From: Chara braunii
Lineage: Eukaryota; Streptophyta; Charophyceae; Charales; Characeae
Assembly: GCA_003427395.1 (NCBI GenBank)
Contig: BFEA01000048.1
Span: 1,828,291-1,849,023, forward strand
Length of the DNA: 20,733 bases
Direction of reading: 5' to 3'
Shown here: positions 6,991 to 15,963 of the stretch, piece after piece
Layout: each line of letters begins with the position of its first letter
Position numbering within the stretch: position 1 is the first letter of the stretch
Translations under genes and position numbers: made by a program
Notes under the pieces: model-generated
What the model was told of the DNA's origin: nothing
The model's input: the letters and a program-made list of their open reading frames with translations, nothing else
Databases searched by the model: none

Positions 6991-7474
6991 GCGCCTTTTC
7001 TCTTTCTTGATCATATGAATCTTGGATCCGTTTCGCGCTATCCTGCGCACCTTTCTTCCTCCCACTCTAAGTCCTACGCCCACGAACGCGGTTGATCCTC
7101 TCTTCACCCCGCTTACGCAAGGAGAAGCGCAACGTAAGAGGAAGCTCCTATTACGCGACGACTCAGATTGGCTACGATCAGATTCAGAGGGATCAACATG
7201 GCTTTCGCCGAGCGATTATCCCCAAGTCCTCCCTCACCCTTCCTTGCCCCAATCTTCGTCCCCCCTCGTATCTACCCCCCTTCCTGCAACTATAAATTGC
7301 GCAAGCGCGCCCGCAAATGTAGCGGACCCACCAGGTGTAGTGCTCCGCTAGTGATAGAGATGGAGATGGAGGAAGAAAGGGGGAGCAAGATGCACAGCGC
7401 AGCTCCCCACGCAAGACTCCAACGCACGTACTCCAAAATGTGCGGGTGTAGAATGAGCACGAAAACAGACAACT
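6989..7474. other. No firm gene; Pro/Ser-rich open frame
   Basis: A plus-strand frame open to 7351 reads as a Pro/Ser-rich peptide with a basic-acidic patch (EAQRKRKLLLRDDSDWLRSD). It has no ATG after the upstream TGA and no known domain. A TATAAATT sequence lies near 7294. Coding status is unproven. Confidence 0.25.
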
Positions 7475-7492
7475 GCTGGGGTATACCCCAGC
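7475..7492. repeat. Perfect 18-bp palindrome
   Basis: GCTGGGGTATACCCCAGC is its own reverse complement. It could be a protein-binding site or cruciform, or simply chance in repeat DNA. Confidence 0.7.
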
Positions 7493-7500
7493 GGACAGAC

Positions 7501-7566
7501 GGGACTGGACTGGACTGGCTGGTACCGACAGAGGTACCGGCCTGGCCTGGACTAGACTGGACTGCC
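7501..7566 (+). repeat. GACTG/GCCTG imperfect pentamer array
   Basis: Repeated GGACT and GGCCT pentamers surround GGTACCGACAGAGGTACC, which is itself an inverted repeat (GGTACC at each end). Confidence 0.6.
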
Positions 7567-7835
7567 CCCGAATAGAACACAGGCCTGTGAGAACAGGCCA
7601 AGGGGTTGGTCTCACATGCCAACCAGAGGTCCGCTACACGATCCTCGGCCTGTGATGGATCACCTAGTTGCAAACACGCTTCCGCCAAGAAGCGGAACTC
7701 TACCAAGGAAAAAAAGAACCTGAGTAGTCTAGGATGCGGAACAAGCTCCATGTTGAGTCCATGCGATGCAACCTAGGATATAAAATGTCACAAAACAACA
7801 ATGTCACAGCTAACAGCCTAAGTGAAAGCAAAAGC
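7567..7835. other. No firm gene; minus-strand open frame
   Basis: A minus-strand ATG-led frame (7751 to 7290, 153 codons) contains FLAEACLQLGDPSQAEDRV and a Ser/Gln-rich middle, but has no known domain. It lies on the same strand as, and downstream of, the retrotransposon, so it could belong to its 3' region or be open by chance. Confidence 0.25.
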
Positions 7836-8045
7836 AACTAACTAGCATACATGTCCTAGGAAGCAGAAGTAACTAACTAGCATACATGTCCTAGGAAAGC
7901 AGAAAGTAGTGACAACTAGATCCTAGAATGTTGGAGTCAGTAGCTTCAGTCTGGTAACAACTAACTAGTGTATAAGTCCTAAGAGCAGCAAAAGCAGAAC
8001 AACTAAATCCTAGAAATGTCAGAGGCAGTAGCCTCAGTCTGAGAG
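7836..8045. repeat. Complex tandem repeats, 35-bp and ~95-bp units
   Basis: Two 35-bp units (7836-7870, 7871-7905) share AACTAACTAGCATACATGTC and CTAGGAA...GCAGAA. A related unit starts at 7959 (AACTAACTAGTGTATAAGTC). Between and after them a second block repeats: ATCCTAGAA..TGT, CAGTAGC.TCAGTCTG (about 7913-7953 and 8001-8042). They lie on the 3' side of the chromovirus and may be part of its untranslated or LTR sequence. Confidence 0.7.
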
Positions 8046-8786
8046 CAACAAAGCAATCAACAAGACAACCATATGTCACATGAGAAGTGTGTCGCAAACC
8101 AAAGGGTGAGATGATCTCTGAGGGTGGCGAATGCATCCTAGGGGTCGAAAACTCCTAAGGGCATCCACACATAGTGACAGGGGAAGCATATGTCATCAGG
8201 CTCAATGAGGGTAGGGAACTAGGAGCGAACAGAACCAATGACCCTAACAGATAGACCATCAGGGCGGGTAATGCTCGACTAAGGGGTGACCGCTATGGAG
8301 GGTTGACCATGCAAGGAAACAAGGGAGCCAGGTATACAAGGCGCACCTAGATGAAGCATGCGGGGCTGCCTAACTAGGGCGTGAGGGCCGGCAGACGGTA
8401 GAAAGGTGATGGGAAAGGGAATTATGCAAATGACTCATAAAGTGAGGGAAGTCGGAGCTAGATCCGTAAGATGGGGAGTCAGGGCAACGCTACGGTCCCG
8501 ATGCCTATGCGTATACCAAGGGAGAGCCCAACTCAGAGGAACCCGACTAAAGGGAGACCATCATGCGACACAAGCAGGGTACTGTACAGGGTAAAGTGGT
8601 AAGGGAGTGATGACGTCTGAAGTAGGCGGAGCTGATCGTGACGACGTCCATGAAGCTGCCGATGATGTCCATGATGACAAGTCCGGAGAGCCGTCGAGGG
8701 AGAGCCGCGACGTCGACGAGCTGAACTAGCAAAACTGGAGTGGATGGAGTACTGAGAAGTCAAGGACGTGGGAAGGTAAGTCAGAG
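8046..8786 (-). other. Presumed 3' untranslated region of the retrotransposon
   Basis: Sequence following the chromodomain stop on the minus strand. Short frames here have no family signal. A polypurine tract and 3' LTR were expected but not recognised. Confidence 0.3.
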
Positions 8787-9308
8787 TTAATCGTCGTATC
8801 GAGCAGGACGACGACGAGTGCACTGTGGACGCTCAGAAGCATCCGACTGTTGCTGAAGGTCTGCCTCAGATGGAGCAGGCTCGACTTGAGTGGTCTCCTC
8901 AACCGGGGGAGGAGGAGGGTCAGTGGGCTGAGGAGGAGCAGTGAACCCAGCACGACGAGCACGGTCATAGGCACGTACCAACATGCGAGCGTGCTGCAAG
9001 TGCTCGAGGGGCTCCCAGGTAGCCTCCTCATCAGGGTAACCCTTCCAACGTACGAGATACTCGACGTGGGGAGGGTTGTCGTCGGTGACTCGATGGCCAA
9101 TGATGTCTGAAACGAGGAACTCCTCGTGGCCATCCACCATGATGAGTGGAGGGTGCTCGTATGGGCGTCCAGCGAAACGCTCAGACGGTCTGCGATAAGG
9201 ACGCAGTAACGAGACGTGGTAGACATCGTGCACTCGAGCCTGGCGTAGGTAGTCAGGAAGCTTCACACGGAAGCTGACCGGGCTAGATGTCGTATCAGAA
9301 CCGACGAC
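8787..9308 (-). pseudogene. pol: Integrase C-terminal module and chromodomain
   Basis: In frame with the integrase but separated from it by a TAG at 9309-9311. The first part (KLPDYLRQ...HDVYHVSLLRPY) is the conserved C-terminal tail seen in Ty3/gypsy integrases. Then comes a chromodomain: EFLVSDIIGHRV, VEYLVRWKGYPDEEATWEPL. Positions equivalent to the methyl-lysine aromatic cage of HP1-type chromodomains are aromatic here: Phe in EFLV, Trp and Tyr in RWKGY. In chromoviruses this domain steers integration to heterochromatin through histone H3K9 methylation. The C-terminal ~60 residues are Pro/Glu/Gln-rich and end RRRPARYDD. No ATG begins this segment, so it is a part of pol, not a separate gene. 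The domain call is firm; function of this copy is doubtful. Confidence 0.9.
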
Positions 9309-10433
9309 CTAGAGAATGCGGCATGGACCAAAGAAGCGACGCCAAAACTTGCGAAGCGTGTCCGCTTCGAGCTGTAAGTGGCGGGCGTCGATAAGCACAT
9401 CATCACCGACTTTGAATGGATGGTCCATCCTCGATCGGTTCGCACGTGCTGCCATGCGAGTCTGGGAAGCGGCTATGTGCTCATGTGCGGTCTTCATGAT
9501 CGACGTCATGTGTGCAACCCAATCATCAAGCGCGGGACAACTCGTGTCGGGGTGCATCTGTGACGGGCGAAGGAAGTCCGCGGGAACACAAGGGTGATAA
9601 CCGAGGTCGCAATAGTAAGGCGACATCCTCGTGGCTGGCGAGACAGCGTGGTTGTAGGCTATCTCCGCATGGGCAAGATGAAGATCGCACTGCTGGTTGT
9701 CACGAACGATCTTTCGGAGAATATCTCCGAGAGTCCTGTTCGTGACCTCGGTCTGACCATCAGTCTGCGGATGGTAAGATGAAGAGAAGCGGAGCTGAGT
9801 GCCATACACCTCGTGAAGCCGTCGCCTGAATCGGCTGGTAAAGCGCGGGTCACGGTCAGATATGATGCTTAGAGGTAAGCCGTGGTCACGCACGACTCGG
9901 TCAAACATGATGTCGACGACCTCACGTGCACTGATGGCATAGCGGCACGGAACAAAGCGTGCACGCTTCGTGAAGCGGTCGACGACGACCAGGATAGCAT
10001 CATGACCGCGGGGGGTCGGAAGTCGAAGAGGACCGATAAAGTCCATCGAGATGGACTGCCAACGACCCTCAGGGATAGGAAGAGGCTGGAGCAAACCATA
10101 AGGAAGGTGGTTCGCACTGTTCACCTCCTGACAGGTGGGACACTCTGCGACGTAGTCCTTCACAAAGTCCTTGCGCTTCGGCCAGACGTACAGGCGGCTC
10201 ACACGATCCAACGTCTTGTGGAAGCCCATATGACCGGCGGCTGCCTGGTCATGGAACTCGGCTACTGCTTGGACACGTAGTTGTCCAGTGGACGGAACAC
10301 AAATACAGGGCTCTCTGGTCCCCTGTGAACCGTGCCAGTACACAAGACCGTTGTCCCCGAGAGAGTAGTTCGGAACGGCCTTGCCACTCCGAAGGGTCGC
10401 GTGGATGTCGCGATAGTCGGGGCAGTGGCGATA
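9309..10433 (-). pseudogene. pol: Retroviral-type integrase (Ty3/gypsy), broken
   Basis: Catalyses 3' processing and strand transfer of the retrotransposon DNA in the nucleus. The N-terminal HHCC zinc-binding region is visible (EFHDQAAAGH then CPTC). The catalytic core has all three acidic residues in proper context: MDFIGP, ISDRDPRF and DGQTEVTNR, with 35 residues between the second Asp and Glu, the D,D-35-E spacing. RKFWRRFFGPCRI is the start of the GPY/F module. A TAG at 10434-10436 separates this segment from RNase H and a TAG at 9309-9311 cuts it from the chromodomain, both in frame. The longest ATG-led stretch is 344 residues from 10343. Motif preservation suggests moderately recent activity. 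Confidence 0.92.
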
Positions 10434-10993
10434 CTAAGTGCGAAACTCGTCGATCACCGAGTGTTGGACAGTGGTGACCCAGATGGAAGAGAGCTGGATC
10501 TGCTCCTGGTTGTGGTCAGGGCACCGGGATAAGGCATCTACGACCCGATTAGTCTCACCCTTGATGTGCTCAGTGATGAAACTAAACTCGGATAGGTCGC
10601 GCCACCAGCGAGCTTGTCGAGGAGTGAGCTTCGATTTTGTCAGAAAAGCCTGGACAACCGAGTTGCTCGTGTGCACCGTGAATGGTTCCCCGTGCAGGTA
10701 GTGACGCCAATGCCGAGCGGCATAAACTACTGCGATAACCTCACGTTCATCAATGGTGTAGTTTATCTCGGCGGGCAGGAGCTGATGGGAGTAGAAGGCT
10801 ATCGGACAATCACCTGAGCGAGACTCGACAGTGCCGTCCTCGGCGATCGTAGGGAATAATCAATAAAAGGCTCGTCAATAGCTGGACGAGTAGGCGTCAG
10901 TCGGGAAGCAGTGGTAGGGGTAGGTGGTGGGAAGCGAGGGATACGAGGATGAGAGGAATCAGGAGAGGAGGGGAAGACCTGAGAAAGCACTGC
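10434..10993 (-). pseudogene. pol: RNase H domain (Ty3/gypsy pol), broken
   Basis: Removes the RNA template during reverse transcription. The domain opens with TTDASDFAV (first catalytic Asp) at the end of the preceding frame, then a TGA at 10994-10996. It continues with AVLSQ, an unusual Pro/Ser-rich insertion of about 45 residues (SPDSSHPRIPRFPPPTPTT), a frameshift near 10865, then the second-strand region with the catalytic Glu (TIDEREVIAVVYAARHWRH). The usual T-D-N/H motif reads HTSNSV, so the third catalytic Asp is replaced by Ser. The final Asp is kept (RVVDALSRCP). Missing active-site residue, stop and shift together make this domain inactive as written. Confidence 0.85.
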
Positions 10994-12391
10994 TCATACA
11001 GCGAAGTCTGACGCATCGGTGGTAAGGATAAAAGGGCGGACAAAATCGGGTAGGTGAAGAACCGGTGCGCATGTCACCGCCTTCTTGAGGGCGCGGAAGG
11101 CGTCCTCGTCGAGGGGTGTCCAAGCCCAGGGTGGGTTCTTCCGAAGGAGGGTGGAGGTAAGGACGTAGGAATACCTAGCGTATCCCCGGATGAAATTACT
11201 ATAGAAGCTGGTCAGGACCAGGAAGCTGCGAAGCTGCTTGGCGGATGTGGGAGCGGGCCACTCCACAATAGCAGTGATCTTCGCGTCGTCCATGGGGAGA
11301 CCCTGGTCAGACACGTAGTGTCCTAAGAAATTCACTTTGTGCGGGGCAAAGCGGCACTTGCTCAGCTTGGCGTAGAAGCCATGTTTGCGCAAGCGGTCAA
11401 GGACGTCGCGGAGGTGTCTGAGGTGTTCCTCAAGGGTGCGACTATAGACCAGGATATCGTCGAGGTAGACGAGAACGTACTACTCCAGGATGTCCATGAA
11501 GATGTCATTCATCGCCCTCTGAAAGGTAGCGGGTGCATTGGTGAGGCCGAATGGCATCACCGTGAACTCGTAGTGGCCGAATCGCGATCGGAACGCGGTC
11601 ATCGGCTGGTCGGCTGCAGCGATGCGGATCTGATGGTAACCGCTACGAAGATCAATCTTCGTAAAGAAGCGGTTGCCTGCTAGGCGGTCGAACAATTCAT
11701 CGGAACGAGGCATGGGGTAGCTGTTCTTAACGGTGTAGCGGTTGAGACCGCGATAGTCAATGCAGAGACGGAGAGTTCCATCCGCTTTGCGAGCAAAGAG
11801 GACGGGTGCACCCCACGGGGAGTTGCTGGGTTTAATGAAACCCAGTCTTAGGAGCTCCGCAAGCTGACGCTTGAGTTCGGTGGCCTCGGGGATCGAGAGT
11901 CTCTAGGGTGCCTGGTGGTGAACACGATAGTTAGGCACAAGTTGAATGGAGTGCTCGACGTCACACATCGGTGGGACGCCGACGTACGAGAATGACGATG
12001 GGAAAACGTCGTGGTACTCTCGGGTGAGGTCACAAACTACGGGCTCCAGGTCAGCCGTATATCGTGCGAGTTCCTCAGCGCCAGCGTCAGCGTGCGACGG
12101 CGGGGTGGACTCGACGGACGATGGAGGGACGGAAGTAGAGATAGGAGCCATGGAGATAGAAGGAGGATCTGGCTCCAGAGGGATGAGCTCGGCGTCGTGA
12201 CAGGGTGGATCATAGTGTAAGAGATCCGCCACATTCACCATAAAGAAGGTGACGTCGTCCGGTCGGATGAAGTGGGCGAACTGCCGAGGCGAGATGACAG
12301 TGATACAAGGTGGTGTGGGCACGGAAGGCTCCGGGGGAGGAGGATCGGGGCGTGGTGTCGCGGTGGTACCAATGAAAGGTACGCGATACGT
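10994..12391 (-). pseudogene. pol: Reverse transcriptase (Ty3/gypsy pol), broken
   Basis: Copies element RNA into DNA. The core reads clearly: [59 protein letters not shown], and the YLDD active site at 11456-11467, followed by HGFYAKLSKCRF, VNFLGHYVS and the thumb/connection (WPAPTSAKQLRSFL). It is in one frame with the protease. In-frame TAG codons at 11903-11905 (just before the domain) and 11480-11482 (five codons before YLDD) and the TGA at 10994 break it. The stretch 12391-11906 is a linker between protease and polymerase rich in Pro, Ser and acidic residues. Confidence 0.93.
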
Positions 12392-13135
12392 CTATCCACA
12401 CTTCATTTTGAGAACAAGAGTGTTGGTCGCCCAATCGGCCTCGGTGCTGCGGAACCGACGAGACCACGGAGTGCCGAGAATGAAGTCGTACCATGTCTCC
12501 ATCACATCGAAATGTGCAGAGGAGCGGTGGCGACGAGACGCCGGGGGGCGATCAGTCAGCTCGAGAGTGAGGAAGAAAGGGAGATCGGTGACCGTCTGAT
12601 CGAAGAAGCGCTGAGTCTTGTCATCCCCTAGGGTGACAGAGATGGGAGTCGGAGACCCGGTCGTGGGTAAGCGGGCTTCTTTCACCACACGTGGGTGAAT
12701 GAAGTCGCCCTGAGAACCGGAATCCCACAGCGCTGAGTACACTCTCGTGGAGGTCCCAAGTCGTACTAGGATGATCAAGAGGGTGCGATCAGGGTCAGAG
12801 AGGATAGTGAGAAGGCGACGCATGGCAGCGACATGGAGGGTGAGTCGCTCCTGACGAGCCTGGAGCATGCTCAAGTCCAGAAGAGAGGACACAACGTCCT
12901 CGCGAGTCGCAAGTTGCTCGCTGCAACGGGCTGAGCGAATGGCTCGACGCGTCGGTAGTCGCGGTGGGGAAGGAGGGGAGACGGTGGTCTGCGGAGGCGC
13001 AGACGGTACTGCGACAAAGGGCTGAGTACACTCTGTCGGATCCTGCGAGACCTCAACTTCAGTCGCGAGAGGGCCAAACCGCGACGGGGATGCCGGGAAG
13101 CCGACTACTGAGGAGGGCGCAGGTGTACACTGCAC
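12392..13135 (-). pseudogene. pol: Aspartic protease (Ty3/gypsy pol)
   Basis: Cleaves the Gag-Pol polyprotein; acts as a homodimer. The active-site motif is ALWDSGSQGDFIHP with Asp-Ser-Gly at 12716-12724, flanked by the expected strands (LIILVRLGTSTRVYSALW before; ISVTLGD and FDQTVTDLPFFLTLEL after) and ending DFILGTPWSRRF, which matches the hydrophobic-Leu-Gly signature. Ser in DSG is more typical of retroviral-type proteases than Thr and is compatible with function. The first ~110 residues are Pro/Ser- and Arg-rich linker. The frame is closed by TAG at 12392-12394, after which the same frame continues toward reverse transcriptase. No ATG start is needed for a polyprotein part. Confidence 0.88.
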
Positions 13136-13239
13136 CGTGGCTAGGAGGCACCGCGGGGATGCGAGGCGCCAGGGGGGGACTGAGCACGACGCTGGCGGGA
13201 AAGGTCAGTGTAGTGGCGGTCAAGGGCGGTGGTGTTAGG

Positions 13240-15170
13240 GCACCGCGAGGAGGTATGACAGTCCTGACGGCATCGCAAACATCCACGTCGACCCAAAAAA
13301 GCCGCGCGCTCCTCAACGGAAAGGACACCGCGAGGAGGGATAAAGCCCCGAAGGAGGTCCTGTTGAAGGACCTCGGGGGGCGACGCGCCAGCGTGACAAG
13401 GGCGACGCGCCAGCGTGCCCGGGAAAGGGTGGAAAGGATGAGTTGGAGGTGCTCAGCCATAGGGAGAGTAGGGTCCTCTAGGTGGTGCTGGACGGCCTCG
13501 CCAAGGTCGAGGTCGTCGCTATGGTCACCCTCTGGCGACAGCGGGGCACCAGCATCCTGCTCACCATACTCGAGCGCGCTGAAGCGGTGCGAGAAGTGGT
13601 GGCCCTGCTGCGTGGAACGGCGGGGGCGACCGCGGAAAGGGGAATGGCGCTGGGAAGTGCCATGAGAGGAGGAGGAGGCATAACCAGTGTGCTGAGGCTA
13701 GGAGGAGGAGGCGGGGTAAAACCGGCTCGCATCCGCTGAAGGTCCCTGGCGGCCTCATGAGCCTGCGGGGAACTCGTACCACCATAACTCCAAGCGGTAC
13801 TTGAGCGGGAGGCTGGCCAAGAAACGATCGATAAGAGCAGCCTCGGGGAGGAACACCACGTCACAAGTGAGGCGGGCGTCCTCAAAGACCTGGATGTGGC
13901 GATCCAGGGCGGCAGCGCCACCAGAGCTGGACCAGCGTGTAATGACGACACGCTCGAAGGCGTCACTCATGCCGTATCGGGCTCCGAAGCTATCCTCGAG
14001 GAACGCCTGGAAATCCATGAAGGTCGGGGTCCAACCCTCATGAAGGGAGTACGCGTAGAAATCCTCCCAGGCCTGGAAAGGACCGCCACGTAGGCGCGTG
14101 GAGAGGTGACCCACCCACGTGTCGGGTGTGGCGCCCATGAGCTTGAGCGTGCGGGTGGCAGACTGCAGCCACCTAGACACGCTTATGCCTGTACCGTCAT
14201 ACAAGGCAATGTCCGACAAGCGGATGAATGGTGCGCCACCGTTTTGGCGGCGAGGAGAACGGAAAGCAGGGGATTGCGCTACGGTTGAATAAGTCGGTGC
14301 AGGTCCTGGAGGAGGAGGCGCAGCTGACTGTACGCCCGGGCCGCATGGTGAAGCGGCGGGGAAAACAGCGGCAGGCTGCACGGGAGCTGTTGTAGAAGAG
14401 GTCGCAGCAACCGAGGGGATGGGGAGGAGGTAGGATGGGGATGGGTAGGGTGCAGGGCGAGGGAAGCGAGTCTGCATGGAAGGAAGAATAGAGGAAGAAG
14501 GGGGTGCGTCGGAAGGCGCGGCCACCTGCGAGGGTGAGGGTGGCTGAAGCGTGAGAGGGCGAGGTCAGTCCGCAGCTGGGCGATCTCGTTCTCGAGACCT
14601 CGAACGTAGGTCGAGCAAGGTGTGGCAGGGAGAGACACACGAGCGGCGCGAGGCATCCCACAAGGGGGAGAGCCAGATAGACGCTGCGGTCGTGCGAGGA
14701 GGAGGGAGAAGTGGGGCACTTGGAAAGACTGCGACCATGGTAGCTGGTTGTGGTACCATGGCCGTAGTGACCGGGGTCTGGGCGGGTGCGCCCGTAGACT
14801 GAGGGAGGACCTGACTGATGGCCGCCGTCGTGCTAGGGGCGTGGACGGTCACCAAGATGGCCAGGTCGGGGGCAGCGGAGGAGGAAGCTCCACCGTGGCC
14901 ACCCTGTCAGAGGACGAGGGCCCCAGATTGGGAGCCAGGAGATGGAGGACACGCAATGTTCTGGAGTTGCTGCACGCCCGCGGCAAGGGTCGCCACCTGC
15001 ACCTGTAAGGGCGCGAGGGTCGCGAGTTGCGCCTGGATGGGCGCAAGGAGGGAGGTGAGGAGGGTGTGCAGATCCCCCTGAGGCTGCTGGCCCTGATCCG
15101 TCGGCATGGGTGTGGAGCCCTGTGTCGTGGTCGTCGCTGCGTTGGCGGCGTGTGACGCGCCGTCGGCCAT
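13240..15170 (-). pseudogene. gag: Gag capsid protein with CCHC zinc knuckle, frameshifted
   Basis: Packages element RNA into particles in the cytoplasm. An ATG at 15168-15170 begins MADGASHAANAATTTTQGST and a Gln/Leu-rich, probably coiled-coil stretch (LLTSLLAPIQAQLATLAPLQ). A second likely coiled coil (GLENEIAQLRTDLAL, near 14565-14620) lies in another frame. The capsid core is intact at 14280-13755 (FIRLSDIALYDGTG, WVGHLSTRLRGGPFQAWEDF, FQAFLEDSFGARYG, IDRFLASLPLKYRLEL), fitting the retrotransposon gag family. After it the coding sense moves between frames around 13760, 13640 and 13440. A nucleocapsid knuckle CX2CX4HX4C (CLRCRQDCHTSSRC) lies at 13240-13281 in yet another frame. TGA codons at 14907 and 14565 also interrupt it. 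Start choice rests on position and composition only. Confidence 0.85.
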
Positions 15171-15352
15171 AGGGAGGTAACGGGCCGGACTGGAGGGGGC
15201 CAGGAGAGGTCCGCGTGAGCGAAGGGCGTAGGGGGAAGTCCGCGGTAGAAAGCGGCGGACGTCGCTAGCAAGGCTGGCGTGGGCGCCGTCAAAGGGGGAG
15301 GGGTGGTTCGGGTCCAGGGTGCCCGAAGAGGACGGGGAAGTAGGGGGGGTTC
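15171..15352 (-). other. Retrotransposon leader, GC-rich
   Basis: Upstream of the presumed gag ATG on the minus strand. A primer-binding site complementary to a tRNA 3' end (for example TGGTATCAGAGC) was looked for and not found here. Confidence 0.35.
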
Positions 15353-15363
15353 GAAGAACCCTA

Positions 15364-15429
15364 AACCCTATAAAAACCCTAAGAATACCCTAACCGAACC
15401 CTATAAAAACACTAAGAATACCCTAACCG
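15364..15429 (-). repeat. Two 33-bp tandem repeats, telomere-like
   Basis: Units 15364-15396 and 15397-15429 differ at one base. They contain AACCCTATAAAAACCCTAAG and ACCCTAACC, reminiscent of degenerate plant telomere CCCTAAA. CCCTAAACCC precedes them and GGTTAGGG follows at 15450. Confidence 0.8.
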
Positions 15430-15627
15430 GAGTTTGAGTGGTTAGGGTACGGTGTCGGTGACCTAATCAAAAAAATAAAATAGGAAGCTTAGGGGGGGGG
15501 AGGCGGGAGGAAAATAAATAAACAGTGAAATTTCGAGAGAAAAATAAAAGAAAATAAATAAGAAAAATATTTAAAGAAATAAGTAAACAAATTATGAAGA
15601 GAGAAACAATATTTATTTTTTTGAAAT
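15430..15627. other. AT-rich noncoding stretch
   Basis: AAATAAATA-type low-complexity sequence with no gene signal. Confidence 0.5.
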
Positions 15628-15675
15628 TTTCGGCAGCATTTCCCTACCCCTCATGGGGTCAAGAATGTGCCAAGG
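15628..15675. repeat. Hairpin module, copy 1
   Basis: Starts TTTCGGCAGCATTTCCCTAC, has CCCC-TCAT-GGGG at its centre and ends near TGTGCCAAGG. The most diverged of three copies (others at 15843 and 15916). Confidence 0.7.
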
Positions 15676-15842
15676 GGAAAGGAGAGACCAAGGTGAGCAC
15701 ACTAGGTTTCAAGATGCCGCAAAATTAAAAAAAAAATTTGCAAAAAATAAATAAAAAAATAAGAAGTAAGAAATAAATAAATAAATAAGTAAATAAGTGG
15801 GTGAGGAGGTAGGGAGAAATGAAGTATCTGATTTGTCAAAAA
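15676..15842. other. AT-rich spacer
   Basis: AAATAAATAAATA-type low complexity between hairpin modules. No gene signal. Confidence 0.5.
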
Positions 15843-15889
15843 TTTCGGCAGCATTTCGTTACCCCCATGGGGTCGAAGTGTGCCGAGAA
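15843..15889. repeat. Hairpin module, copy 2
   Basis: TTTCGGCAGCATTTCGTTAC, centre ACCCC-CAT-GGGGT, end TGTGCCGAGAA. The two arms are imperfectly complementary. Confidence 0.75.
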
Positions 15890-15915
15890 GACTAAGTGGA
15901 AGAAAAAACAGAAAA

Positions 15916-15963
15916 TTTCGGCAGCATTTCGTTACCCCCACGGGGTCAAAACGTGTGCCGAAA
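15916..15963. repeat. Hairpin module, copy 3
   Basis: TTTCGGCA at the left end and TGCCGAAA at the right end pair perfectly, with ACCCC-CAC-GGGGT at the centre. The best-preserved fold of the three. Confidence 0.8.

Larger units (their letters stand above)
8787..15170 (-). mobile_element. Decayed Ty3/gypsy chromovirus, internal region
   Basis: Reading right to left on the minus strand, the order gag - protease - reverse transcriptase - RNase H - integrase - chromodomain is the standard Ty3/gypsy (Metaviridae) arrangement, and the chromodomain after integrase defines a chromovirus. The coding span is about 6.4 kb. Pol is interrupted by in-frame stops at 12392, 11903, 11480, 10994, 10434 and 9309 and by a frameshift near 10865; gag has further shifts. 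The copy cannot make a full polyprotein from a single frame. Paired LTRs, a primer-binding site and a polypurine tract were not recognised, so the element borders are unknown. Confidence 0.9.

Noticed and set aside
8850-13665. Plus-strand frames across the chromovirus
   Set aside because: They are antisense shadows of gag and pol, which have clear family motifs on the minus strand.
15320-15340. TGGACCCGAACC (minus strand) as a tRNA primer-binding site
   Set aside because: It would pair with a T-loop sequence placed directly at the tRNA 3' CCA, which does not match tRNA structure.
15628-15963. CRISPR-like array
   Set aside because: Only three copies with unequal spacing (about 215 and 73 bp), imperfect repeats and a eukaryotic context.
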